Assembly (NCBI RefSeq): GCF_004210305.1
Contig: NZ_SCFB01000004.1
Coordinates: forward strand, 225,554 to 289,553
Direction of reading: 5' to 3'
From: Candidatus Finniella inopinata
GTDB lineage: Bacteria; Pseudomonadota; Alphaproteobacteria; Paracaedibacterales; CAIULA01
Length of the DNA stretch: 64,000 nucleotides
A program made the position numbers and the translations under genes. The notes below the pieces were generated by a model, which saw only the letters and a program-made list of their open reading frames with translations, was not told the DNA's origin and did not search any database. Positions 26,337-34,608 of this stretch are shown here, in pieces. Each line of letters starts with the position of its first letter. The stretch's first letter is position 1.

Positions 26337-27227
26337 ATGAAAAATATAGCAACAAACTTCTTATTGGCCCTCTTGCTCCTGTCAAGCAATACAAGCCTTG
26401 TTCAGGCTTCAGCTGCCGCGGACGGTGATAGCATCATCGTCAGGGCAAAAACTTTAAGGAATCAAAGCTCCTCACAGGCTCTAGATCTCCTTCTAGAAGC
26501 CGTACCATCTCAAGACCCTCAGATCAGGACGATGATTAATGAATGGGGGAGTGAAGTTTATAACGCCGCAATGAATGGCACCGGTGAATTTGATAAGGAA
26601 ACAGGGGATGTTTATCTAAAAAGACATGCAAACATGATTCAGAATGGATATGCGCAATCTTGTCTCAACACGATAGCCCTTAGAAGTAGCCGTCGGTACA
26701 CTGACGCGACGGGACGCCAGTATCTGGAAGATCGCTTTACCAATCACAATGACGCAGATGCCGGCGGGCGCCTTAACACCGCTGCAGCAGAAGGCCTTCG
26801 TGGATTTACAGAATCAGCAGGATTGCAATACCTGGAACAACAGGTGAAAAGGTACATGGAACCCGAAGCCCTGGCTAAACTAACTGGCGAAGCATATGAC
26901 AAACAATTAACAATTAATGCGTTAGCACAAAATGCGATAGACCAGTTTATTGAGCTTATGTACAAGCCCACATTGCCTAAATATGAAATTAATGCAGCGG
27001 TTACATGGTCAGTTGATTATCCACCATCAATCGTCGTCGAGGTGCACAGAAGCATGCAACCAGATCCAAATTATTATCCAGAAAAGACTATTTTTCAAGC
27101 TTACGCTCCAACACTTTTCGAAAAGACCCAAGAACAATACCAGGCAAAACTCGTTAAAGATCTAGAACCAGAACTTAAAAACACAACAGAATGGTGGAAA
27201 AACGCCAAAAAGAATGGAACGTGGTGA
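26337..27227 (+). CDS. exported protein, unknown function
   Basis: About 296 residues from ATG 26337 (AAGGTGG upstream; a GTG at 26328 would sit on the SD). Signal peptide MKNIATNFLLALLLLSSNTSLVQA. The mature part has two similar blocks (RYTDATGRQYLEDRF and RGFTESAGLQYLEQQV), a hint of a short internal repeat, and a helical remainder ending ELKNTTEWWKNAKK. No family recognised. Confidence 0.75.
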   Translation: MKNIATNFLLALLLLSSNTSLVQASAAADGDSIIVRAKTLRNQSSSQALDLLLEAVPSQDPQIRTMINEWGSEVYNAAMNGTGEFDKETGDVYLKRHANMIQNGYAQSCLNTIALRSSRRYTDATGRQYLEDRFTNHNDADAGGRLNTAAAEGLRGFTESAGLQYLEQQVKRYMEPEALAKLTGEAYDKQLTINALAQNAIDQFIELMYKPTLPKYEINAAVTWSVDYPPSIVVEVHRSMQPDPNYYPEKTIFQAYAPTLFEKTQEQYQAKLVKDLEPELKNTTEWWKNAKKNGTW

Positions 27228-27460
27228 TAAAGCATCTCGGGTAAAGGGGGGGATGTCCAATTTATACTTACAACTTTTAATCGTCCCAAATGACCCTGCT
27301 AACGATTCTTTAAGCTTTTAGCTATTAGAATAGAGGGCATGGAAACAGCTACCCCATTCAAATCATTTTTCGGGATTTTTATGACAGAGATTTTTTACAG
27401 AAACAAGGCGAGAAAGCCGCGAATAGTCATTCTATTTAAGGCTTTTGAACCGCGGTTTAT

Positions 27461-27488
27461 GGGAAAAAGATCAAACAGAAAAACAGGG
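27461..27488. repeat. 28-bp sequence shared with 37773-37802
   Basis: GGGAAAAAGATCAAACAGAA plus AAACAGG recurs at 37773-37802 with one extra A and one substitution. Here it lies upstream of the secretion ATPase gene, there upstream of an exported-protein gene. An overlapping 53-codon frame (27339-27500, MET...GEMV) abuts the ATPase start but is not supported otherwise. Confidence 0.45.
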
Positions 27489-27500
27489 GAAATGGTTTGA

Positions 27501-29063
27501 ATGGGGTATACTCACTCCCCCCCAACGTTAAAGCAAATCTTGCTAACCCAAGGTTTGATTACCCACGATCAGTTGAGCGTCGCAGAAGACGAAAAAAAGC
27601 GAAGCCCACGGTTTTTGGGCGAAATACTGGTCGATTTAAAATTCATTGAATCAATCCAACTGCAACAGGCACTCAGCCAAAAAACTGGCCTACCCTATAT
27701 TGACCTAACTCAAATTACCCCAGACCCAGACGCCTTATCGCTTTTGCCTCTGGACACGCTGCAACAACACCAGGCCGTCCCTTTCGCCTATGACAAGACC
27801 ACAAAAATCCTCTCCCTTGCCATGGCTGATCCCGAACATATTTTATGGGTCGACAAACTGCGCGAAGCCCTTCCATACCCATCAAACCTTCACCTCCACC
27901 ACGCCGACCCCCAACAAATTCTGGCCCTCCTGCATCGGGCCCACCCCACCCAGGCTCTCTCCTCCCATGACGACAGCATCACCAGGGTCGAGACCATTCT
28001 AACCCAGGCCGTCAAGGCCGGCGCCTCCGACATCCATTTCCAGCCAGAGGAACAATTCATTCGCCTGCGTTATCGCATCGATGGCTTGCTTCAAACGGAA
28101 CAAACCTTCCACAAACAAGATTGGTCAGGGGTCTCCGTGCGCTTAAAAATTATGGCAGGGCTTGATATTGCCGAATCGCGCCGTCCCCAAACGGGTCGGT
28201 TCGACCTTCGCCTCGCCGGCCATCAGGTGGATTTTCGCCTGTCAACTCACCCGACCATTTTTGGTGAAAACATCGTTGTGCGCCTGTTGGATAAAGACAA
28301 AACTCTTTTGCGCCTTTCTGAATTGGGATTCTCACAACCCCACATCGATTACCTAAAAAAAGCATCCAGCCTCCCCCAAGGCATGATTATCGTCAGCGGC
28401 CCCACCGGTTCTGGAAAAACCACCAGCCTTTATGCCCTGTTTGCCGAAATGGATTCCCGCAATCGCAACATCATGACTTTGGAAGAACCCGTTGAGTATC
28501 ATCTGCCCGGCATTCGCCAAACCGACATCAAAGAGGGCGGCATCATCAGCTTTGCCGATGGCGTTCGCTCCATCCTTCGCCAAGACCCCGACGTCATCTT
28601 CATTGGTGAAATTCGCGACGAAGCCACGGCCAAAATGGCGCTAAGATCAGCCATGACTGGACACTTGGTCATTGCCACCGTTCACAGTTACGATTGTTAT
28701 GGCGTCCCCGCCCGCCTGGTGGACCTTGGCCTTCAACCCTCCCTTTTAGCCGGCCATATTCTGTGCGCTGTTTCCCAACGCTTGGTTCGAAAAATCTGCC
28801 AAAATTGTCAAACACACAAATGCGACGATTGCCATCAAACAGGCTATAAGGGCCGCAGCGCCCTGGTCGAAATTCTACAATTTGATGATGAAATCGATCA
28901 GATGATTGCAAACGGAGCGAACCGCAGCCTCATCAAACAACACTGCTTACAAAAAAACCATTCCACCCTTTGGCACGATGGACAAGCCAAGCTTGCCGCT
29001 GGTATAATAACAACAGATGAATTGAAACGTGTTCTTGGTGATGCTCCTCCATCCTTCGCCTAA
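27501..29063 (+). CDS. GspE/PilB-type secretion ATPase
   Basis: 520 residues. The N-terminal MshEN-type domain (about 10-140) is followed by the type II/IV secretion ATPase core: Walker A GPTGSGKTTS near residues 299-308, Asp box FGENIVVRLLDK, Walker B VIFIGEIRDEATA and His box GHLVIATVHSYD. A C-terminal four-Cys zinc motif (CQNCQTHKCDDCHQTGYKGR) is typical for GspE/PilB. It would power assembly of a pseudopilus or pilus at the inner membrane, but no other gsp or pil genes lie in the window. The downstream amidase gene overlaps its end by 23 bp. Confidence 0.93.
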   Translation: MGYTHSPPTLKQILLTQGLITHDQLSVAEDEKKRSPRFLGEILVDLKFIESIQLQQALSQKTGLPYIDLTQITPDPDALSLLPLDTLQQHQAVPFAYDKTTKILSLAMADPEHILWVDKLREALPYPSNLHLHHADPQQILALLHRAHPTQALSSHDDSITRVETILTQAVKAGASDIHFQPEEQFIRLRYRIDGLLQTEQTFHKQDWSGVSVRLKIMAGLDIAESRRPQTGRFDLRLAGHQVDFRLSTHPTIFGENIVVRLLDKDKTLLRLSELGFSQPHIDYLKKASSLPQGMIIVSGPTGSGKTTSLYALFAEMDSRNRNIMTLEEPVEYHLPGIRQTDIKEGGIISFADGVRSILRQDPDVIFIGEIRDEATAKMALRSAMTGHLVIATVHSYDCYGVPARLVDLGLQPSLLAGHILCAVSQRLVRKICQNCQTHKCDDCHQTGYKGRSALVEILQFDDEIDQMIANGANRSLIKQHCLQKNHSTLWHDGQAKLAAGIITTDELKRVLGDAPPSFA

Positions 29064-29571
29064 CTTCGATGACAGGCCCTTAAACACCATTGTCGATACC
29101 ATCGTCATTCATTATACCAACATGTCCTCAGCAACTGTCTCATTACAACGGCTATGCGATCCACTTCACAAAGTCAGCTCACACTACTTAATTGATCAGG
29201 ACGGCACCATCTACCAATTGGTGGCCGAGGAAAAACGCGCCTGGCACGCCGGTGAAAGCATTTGGCAGGGCCGCCCCCGGGTCAATGATTTTTCCATTGG
29301 CATTGAACTCCACAACCCGGGCGATGTTCATTTTTTAGAAACCGGCGCTTGGCACCCCTACCCTGACACTCAATATCAGGCCCTGCTGTCGCTTTTAAAA
29401 GACATCGCCACCCGCCACCCCCTTGTCACCCAAAATACAGTGGGGCATTGTCATATCGCCCCCGCCCGCAAAATCGACCCCGGCCCCCATTTCGATTGGG
29501 ATTGGCTGGCACGCAAAGGCTTTACAAGCTTATTGATGAAGTCTGATATCGGGAAATTGGTTTTTTGTTGA
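29041..29571 (+). CDS. N-acetylmuramoyl-L-alanine amidase (Amidase_2, AmiD-like)
   Basis: About 176 residues from ATG 29041 (a GTG at 29029 is also possible). Zinc-site motifs: VDTIVIHYTNM (first His), RAWHAGESIWQGR, DFSIGIELHNPG, and HCHIAPARKIDPGPHFDW with the last zinc His/Asp and Lys. It cleaves the stem peptide from muramic acid in wall recycling or remodelling. No clear signal peptide, favouring a cytosolic role (AmpD-like) although length resembles AmiD. Translationally coupled to the secretion ATPase gene. Confidence 0.92.
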   Translation: MLLHPSPNFDDRPLNTIVDTIVIHYTNMSSATVSLQRLCDPLHKVSSHYLIDQDGTIYQLVAEEKRAWHAGESIWQGRPRVNDFSIGIELHNPGDVHFLETGAWHPYPDTQYQALLSLLKDIATRHPLVTQNTVGHCHIAPARKIDPGPHFDWDWLARKGFTSLLMKSDIGKLVFC

Positions 29572-29624
29572 TAGAAATGAAGTGCCCTTAGTATACATTG
29601 TTATAAACTTTTTAATCATGGTTC

Positions 29625-29652
29625 TTGAGTTTTATCAGAAATCTGTTATGTA
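29625..29652 (+). promoter_or_regulatory. candidate sigma70-type promoter of acpP
   Basis: TTGAGT (29625-29630) and TATGTA (29647-29652) with a 16-bp spacer, 37 bp before the acpP start; AAGGAACC supplies the ribosome site. Both boxes deviate from consensus by one to two bases. Confidence 0.4.
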
Positions 29653-29688
29653 TTATGAAAAGTTTTAACCCAACAGTAAGGAACCTCC

Positions 29689-29931
29689 ATGACTGATATC
29701 TCTCAGCGTGTTAAGAAAATTGTAATTGACCATCTCGGTGTTGACGAAGCAAAAGTCGTTGAAAACGCTAGATTCGTTGATGATTTGGGCGCAGACAGCC
29801 TGGACCAAGTTGAACTTGTTATGAAGTTCGAAGACGAATTTGGTTGTGAAATCCCTGATGATGCTGCCGAAAAACTGACAACGATTCAATCAGCCATTTC
29901 TTATATACAATCACAAGCCGCCAACGCTTAA
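29689..29931 (+). CDS. acpP: acyl carrier protein
   Basis: 80 residues, acidic and helical. The phosphopantetheine attachment site is Ser37 in [15 protein letters not shown]. It carries acyl chains in fatty acid synthesis in the cytosol. Starts after AAGGAACC. fabF follows 13 bp after the stop, the common acpP-fabF arrangement. Confidence 0.97.
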   Translation: MTDISQRVKKIVIDHLGVDEAKVVENARFVDDLGADSLDQVELVMKFEDEFGCEIPDDAAEKLTTIQSAISYIQSQAANA

Positions 29932-29944
29932 AGGTTTTCATTAA

Positions 29945-31204
29945 ATGCGTCGAGTCGTAATTACGGGAATGGGGGCGGTTAGCCCCCTGGCAAATGGTGC
30001 CGAGGCAACTTGGCAACGTCTGATGCGATCTGAATCGGGCCTTCGGACCATCACGGGTTTTGACATTAGCGGCCTGCCTGCTCATGTTGCCGGTCAAGTT
30101 CCGTCCGACCCGACCCATGAAAACTATTTCAATCCTGATGACTACGTGGCCTTAAAAGACCAACGTAAAATGGACAAGTTCATTGTGTTTGGCATCGCGG
30201 CAGCAGCCCAGGCCATTAAGGATTCTGGATGGTCTCCATCGACTGACGAAGAAAAGGAACGTACAGGCGTCATTATTGGGTCAGGCATTGGGGGATTATC
30301 CCAGATTTATGACACGTCTTTAACCTTGAACGATCAAGGCCCCAGACGCGTTAGTCCTTTTTTTATCCCCGCTTGTTTGATCAATCTTGTCTCGGGCCAC
30401 GTGTCCATTCAGCATGGCTTTAAAGGCCCCAATCACGCGGTGGTGACCGCCTGTGCCACAGGTGCCCATGCCATTGGTGATGCTGCCCGCCTTATTCAAT
30501 ATGGCGATGCTGATGTAATGGTCGCTGGCGGTACCGAAGCCGCCATTTGTCGCATTGGCGTTGCGGGGTTTGCCGCAGCCAGGGCTTTATCAACCAATTT
30601 TAATGATAACCCAAAAGCAGCTTCCCGCCCCTGGGATCGCGATCGGGATGGATTCGTGATGGGGGAAGGTTCTGCCATTTTGGTATTAGAAGAATATGAA
30701 CATGCTAAACGACGTGGCGCCAAGATTTACGCCGAAGTTATTGGTTATGGCCTAACAGGCGACGCCTATCACATAACAGCCCCGGCTGAAGATGGTGATG
30801 GCGCCTTTCGTGCCATGCGCCAAGCCTTGCGCAATGCCAAACTGAATCCAGAAGACATTGACTATATCAATGCCCACGGTACATCAACTCCGTTGGGCGA
30901 TGTGGTCGAAGTACGGGCCTTAAAACGCCTGTTTAGGGATCATGCTAAAAAGATTGGTGTTTCATCCACAAAGTCTTCCATTGGTCACCTGTTGGGGGCT
31001 GCCGGCAGCATAGAGGCGTTATTTTGTGCGCTTGCTTTGCGTGATGGTGTTATGCCGCCAACTTTGAATCTGGATAATCCTTCGGAAGAATGTGATTTGA
31101 ACTTTATTCCGCACAAACCTCAGGAAAAGCCCTTAAAGACCGTGATGTCCAATTCCTTTGGTTTTGGGGGAACCAACGCTTGCCTTATTTTAAGGCAGGT
31201 TTAG
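29945..31204 (+). CDS. fabF: 3-oxoacyl-ACP synthase II
   Basis: 419 residues of KAS II. Active-site Cys170 lies in VVTACATGAHAIGDA; the two His are in NAHGTSTPLGD and SSIGHLLGAAGSIEA. The C-terminal MSNSFGFGGTNACLIL is standard. It elongates acyl-ACP with malonyl-ACP. Operon with acpP. Confidence 0.97.
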   Translation: MRRVVITGMGAVSPLANGAEATWQRLMRSESGLRTITGFDISGLPAHVAGQVPSDPTHENYFNPDDYVALKDQRKMDKFIVFGIAAAAQAIKDSGWSPSTDEEKERTGVIIGSGIGGLSQIYDTSLTLNDQGPRRVSPFFIPACLINLVSGHVSIQHGFKGPNHAVVTACATGAHAIGDAARLIQYGDADVMVAGGTEAAICRIGVAGFAAARALSTNFNDNPKAASRPWDRDRDGFVMGEGSAILVLEEYEHAKRRGAKIYAEVIGYGLTGDAYHITAPAEDGDGAFRAMRQALRNAKLNPEDIDYINAHGTSTPLGDVVEVRALKRLFRDHAKKIGVSSTKSSIGHLLGAAGSIEALFCALALRDGVMPPTLNLDNPSEECDLNFIPHKPQEKPLKTVMSNSFGFGGTNACLILRQV

Positions 31205-31206
31205 TT

Positions 31207-31254
31207 TATATACCCGCAATTTTCGGAGAGAAGATTTCGAAAGGTAAAGGGTAT
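31207..31254. repeat. partial copy of the palindromic MITE-like element
   Basis: ACCCGCAATTTTCGG, AGATTTCGAAAGG and AAGGGTAT match the right half of copies 1 and 2; the left half is absent. It lies 3 bp after fabF and 18 bp before ugd. Confidence 0.7.
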
Positions 31255-31271
31255 TCTAAAAGGGTTCGTTT

Positions 31272-32639
31272 ATGAAAATAACTATGGTAGGTTCTGGGTA
31301 TGTGGGGCTGGTGACAGGCGCATGCTTTGCTGAGTTTGGTTTCGAGGTTATCAACGTTGACGTAGATCAGGCTAAAATTAAGGCCCTGAACCAGGCACAG
31401 ATCCCCATTTATGAGCCCGGCTTAGAATCTTTGGTCCAACAAGGGCTTAACAAAGGCCGACTGACCTTTACCACCAACCTATCGCAGGCCGTTCAAAATT
31501 CTCAAGTCGTGATGATTGCGGTCGGAACCCCGTCCCGCCAGGGCGATGGCCATGCTGATTTAACCTATGTGTTTCAGGCGGCTGAACAGATCGCAGCCTC
31601 ACTGACCCCTTATACAGTTGTTGTAACCAAATCAACGGTGCCGGTCGGGACCTCTCGTCAGGTAGCTGAGATTATTGAAAAAACCCGCCCCGATTTAAAA
31701 CGTGGGGTCGATTTTGATGTGGTCTCAAACCCCGAATTCCTAAGAGAAGGGTCGGCTATTAATGATTTCATGCGCCCCGATCGCGTGGTGGTTGGCACCG
31801 ACAGTGAAAAGGCCCGGCAAGTCCTGTCACGGCTTTATCGACCGCTCTACCTGATTGAAACACCTATTGTCTTTACAAACATAGAAACGGCTGAATTGAT
31901 CAAATACGCCGCCAATGGTTTTTTGGCTATGAAGATTGCCTTTATCAATCAACTGTCTGATTTGTGTGAAAAAGTTGGCGCCGATGTGCAAGAGCTTGCC
32001 AAGGGCATTGGCCTTGATGGCCGCATCGGTCGTAAATTTTTGAACGTTGGGCCGGGATATGGAGGATCGTGTTTTCCAAAGGATACCCTAGCGCTTAGCA
32101 AAACGGGCCATGATCAAAAAACGCCCCTGACATTGGTGGATGCCATCATCAAATCCAACAATGATCGAAAGGACGTGATGGCTGTCCGGATTCTTCAGGC
32201 CTTAAGCAAGCGCGGCCCGGTCGAGGGGGCACAAGTTGCCATTTTAGGCATCACCTTCAAACCTAATACAGATGATTTGCGCGACGCCCCCAGTTTGGTC
32301 ATTGTGCCAGCCCTTTTAAAGGCCGGCGTGAAGGTTCGCGTCTATGACCCCCTTTATTATTTAGGGTCTGAACGTCTGGGGGGAATTGACAAAGATTGGC
32401 CGTCTGTGACCTGGGCCCAAGGTCCTTATGAGGCCATGGACCAGGCTGATGGCGTTGTCATTTTAACGGAATGGAATGAATTTCGGGCCCTGGACATTGA
32501 CAAAATAAAAACCAGTCTCAAAACGCCTGATCCCGCCCTGCCGCTGTTAATCGATTTCCGCAATATCTATAAGCCCGCTGAAATGAAGGGGATGGAGTAT
32601 CATTCGTTAGGTCGTGGGGTCGGGACCGTTTGTGGTTAG
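31272..32639 (+). CDS. ugd: UDP-glucose 6-dehydrogenase
   Basis: 455 residues. N-terminal NAD site MVGSGYVGLVTGACFAEFGF, substrate loop VVTKSTVPVGTS, NPEFLREGSA, catalytic Cys in GPGYGGSCFPKDTLAL and C-terminal GITFKPNTDDLRDAPS. It oxidises UDP-glucose to UDP-glucuronate for surface polysaccharide. No other sugar genes adjoin; a half-length FlaA1-type gene lies 9 kb away. Confidence 0.96.
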   Translation: MKITMVGSGYVGLVTGACFAEFGFEVINVDVDQAKIKALNQAQIPIYEPGLESLVQQGLNKGRLTFTTNLSQAVQNSQVVMIAVGTPSRQGDGHADLTYVFQAAEQIAASLTPYTVVVTKSTVPVGTSRQVAEIIEKTRPDLKRGVDFDVVSNPEFLREGSAINDFMRPDRVVVGTDSEKARQVLSRLYRPLYLIETPIVFTNIETAELIKYAANGFLAMKIAFINQLSDLCEKVGADVQELAKGIGLDGRIGRKFLNVGPGYGGSCFPKDTLALSKTGHDQKTPLTLVDAIIKSNNDRKDVMAVRILQALSKRGPVEGAQVAILGITFKPNTDDLRDAPSLVIVPALLKAGVKVRVYDPLYYLGSERLGGIDKDWPSVTWAQGPYEAMDQADGVVILTEWNEFRALDIDKIKTSLKTPDPALPLLIDFRNIYKPAEMKGMEYHSLGRGVGTVCG

Positions 32640-32644
32640 AAGTC

Positions 32645-32913
32645 TTAGCGATAGACATCTTTTCTATTGCCTATTCTGACGACAAGAACTTTTAAGGACT
32701 TATCTACAATGCTGCTGATAATTCGGTATTTCCTACTCGATATTTCCAAAGAGTTTGAAATTGTGACCCCTTCAAAGCCTCGCCAATACTTCGAGGGTCA
32801 CTTAAATGAGAAACACGATCGAACAAGTACTGCAAAATGCGTTTGGCGTCCTGAGGGTCAAGTCTCTTCAGAGCTTTTTCTACGTGTGGATCTAATTCAA
32901 CTGTCCAGACCAT
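32645..32913 (-). pseudogene. ParE/RelE-type toxin gene with a frameshift
   Basis: The first frame encodes MVWTVELDPHVEKALKRL through FQTLWKYRVG, a RelE/ParE fold, then derails to NTELSAAL and stops at 32704. In the next frame the expected end follows at once (YRIISSIVDKSLKVLVVRIG, then NRKDVYR and TAA at 32645). One A lost from the run at about 32727-32733 explains this. The ancestral toxin would be about 89 residues; the short product lacks the C-terminal strands and should be inactive. Overlaps the antitoxin end by 17 bp. Confidence 0.87.
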
Positions 32914-33124
32914 ACTTTTTCATAACTTCTTGAAGGGGAACTGTTTTTGTGCGACCCGCATAAATGTCTCCAAGCCTCTTTTCAGCCAGGTACACGTCTT
33001 CAATGTTGCTCAGGTGCTCAAGGATTGCTTCTTTGACATAAAATGATTTACTGCGACCTGTTTGCAAAGATAAATCATCGAGGCGTTTTTCTATCTCATC
33101 TGGCAATCTAATTGAGTAAGTCAT
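32897..33124 (-). CDS. ribbon-helix-helix antitoxin (CopG/RelB-like)
   Basis: 75 residues: N-terminal ribbon-helix-helix (MTYSIRLPDEIEKRLDDLSLQTGRSKSFYVKEAILEHL), then a tail that would wrap the toxin (DIYAGRTKTVPLQEVMKKYGLDS). Probably autoregulates its promoter just upstream. The frame is intact while the partner toxin is frameshifted, so it is now an orphan antitoxin. Confidence 0.85.
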   Translation of the reverse strand: MTYSIRLPDEIEKRLDDLSLQTGRSKSFYVKEAILEHLSNIEDVYLAEKRLGDIYAGRTKTVPLQEVMKKYGLDS

Positions 33125-33213
33125 GGCTAACTCCCCATGTAATGCATATAATACATTGTAATTGTTTCAACCTTATTTTATAAGATTGAATTCCCCGTGC
33201 GAGTATTCACTAC

Positions 33214-34251
33214 CTAAGCTTTCGGCACGCCCTGCGTGGTCGAATACTCGAAATGCACCACTTCGTCAGGGTACAAAAAATGGCGGATGGCATGGGCCGC
33301 CTGGGCCGCCTCCGCAAAGCCTGTCAGGATCAGTTTTAACTTGTTCGGATACGTTGCAATGTCGCCAATGGCGTAAACCCCGGGACGATTGGTGGCCGCT
33401 GTCGTTGGGTCAATGGTGATATGGTTGTGAGTCAAGCCCAAACCCCATTCGGCGATAGGTCCCAAATTCATTGACAACCCGAAAAAAGGCAATAAATAAT
33501 CAGCACGCAATTGTTTATTGTGGCCATCCAGAGATTCAACCTCAACGGCAGTCAGCTGCCCATCAACGCCCGTTAAACCCGCCAATTGATACGGAATCAC
33601 CAAATCAATTTTGCCATCGGCAGCTAATTGTTTCAACTGACGTTCCGTCTCAGGGGCGGCCCGAAATTTATCACGCCGGTGCACCACAGAAACTCTGGCG
33701 GCAACATCACTCAGGGACAAGGCCCAATCAACGGCCGAATCGCCGCCACCCGCAATCACAATATGTTTATGGCGATACGTTTCCCGCATTCTAACGAAAT
33801 AATGGATGCTGGTTTTCTCGAATTCTTCCAGGTTCTTTAGCGGAGGGCGATTGGGACCAAACGCCCCGACACCGGCTGCAATGATGATGGCTTTGGCTTC
33901 CACCACAGTGCCTTGGGTACCTGTCAAACGCCACGATTTTCCATGATCGTCCAGCGCCTCGACGGTATGGACCTGCTCTTTAAGATGATAGATGGGGTCG
34001 AACGGAGCCGCCTGAAGTTCCAGGTTTGCCGCTAAGTGCGCTCCCAAAATGGTTGGGTGGGCCGGAATGTCATAAATAGGTTTTTCAGGGTAAAGGGCCG
34101 CACATTGTCCCCCAACTTGGTCCAAGGAATCAAATGCATGACACTTCAACCGCAGCATGCCGCATTCGAAAATAGAAAACAACCCTACTGGGCCGGTCCC
34201 AATAACGACGACATCTGTTTGATGTATGGCGGCCACAGCAGACTCAATCAA
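33214..34251 (-). CDS. ferredoxin/flavodoxin-NADP+ reductase, thioredoxin-reductase-like type
   Basis: 345 residues. FAD site VVIGTGPVGLFSIFECGML with GGQCAALYPEKPIYDIP, NADP site IVIAGGGDSAVDWALSL, and C-terminal GVYAIGDIATYPNKLKLILTGFAEAA. No CxxC redox pair, which separates it from thioredoxin reductase and fits the YumC-type reductase. It transfers electrons between NADPH and ferredoxin. Lies 5 bp after rpsT on the same strand, probably co-transcribed. Confidence 0.92.
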   Translation of the reverse strand: MIESAVAAIHQTDVVVIGTGPVGLFSIFECGMLRLKCHAFDSLDQVGGQCAALYPEKPIYDIPAHPTILGAHLAANLELQAAPFDPIYHLKEQVHTVEALDDHGKSWRLTGTQGTVVEAKAIIIAAGVGAFGPNRPPLKNLEEFEKTSIHYFVRMRETYRHKHIVIAGGGDSAVDWALSLSDVAARVSVVHRRDKFRAAPETERQLKQLAADGKIDLVIPYQLAGLTGVDGQLTAVEVESLDGHNKQLRADYLLPFFGLSMNLGPIAEWGLGLTHNHITIDPTTAATNRPGVYAIGDIATYPNKLKLILTGFAEAAQAAHAIRHFLYPDEVVHFEYSTTQGVPKA

Positions 34252-34256
34252 TACGC

Positions 34257-34523
34257 TTAAGCCAAAGCCTTAGCGCGCTTTGCCAGGCGGGAAACCTTGC
34301 GGGCAGCCGTATTGCGGTGCAAAACACCCTTGGTCACGCCGCGCTTGATTTCGCGTTCAGCCTGAACCAACGCAACAGTCAACTGTTCCTTTGGGGTCCC
34401 TGGAATTAATAAGTCTTCTAACTTCTTGATAAACGTGCGAATACGGCTCATGCGGTTTTTATTAACCGCTGTGCGACGTTCGATTTTACGAATACATTTC
34501 TCGGCTGATTTATGCGATGCCAT
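34257..34523 (-). CDS. rpsT: 30S ribosomal protein S20
   Basis: 88 residues, basic and helical: MASHKSAEKCIRKIERRTAVNKNRMSRIR and the end HRNTAARKVSRLAKRAKAL are typical S20. AGGTTACC precedes the start. Confidence 0.96.
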   Translation of the reverse strand: MASHKSAEKCIRKIERRTAVNKNRMSRIRTFIKKLEDLLIPGTPKEQLTVALVQAEREIKRGVTKGVLHRNTAARKVSRLAKRAKALA

Positions 34524-34608
34524 GGTAACCTTTTAAAAAACTATAATTTGCAAACAAAATTTGTACCTAATATTGCCCAAAAGCCAGTGAAGGTCAATCA
34601 GAAAGTCA

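Noticed and set aside
27339..27500. 53-codon ORF whose TGA abuts the start of the secretion ATPase gene
   Set aside because: It contains the 28-bp repeat also found in a non-coding region at 37773, and the peptide has no recognisable features; the junction may be chance.
32667..32933. Plus-strand ORF over the toxin gene
   Set aside because: Antisense to the frameshifted toxin and antitoxin, which explain the sequence better.
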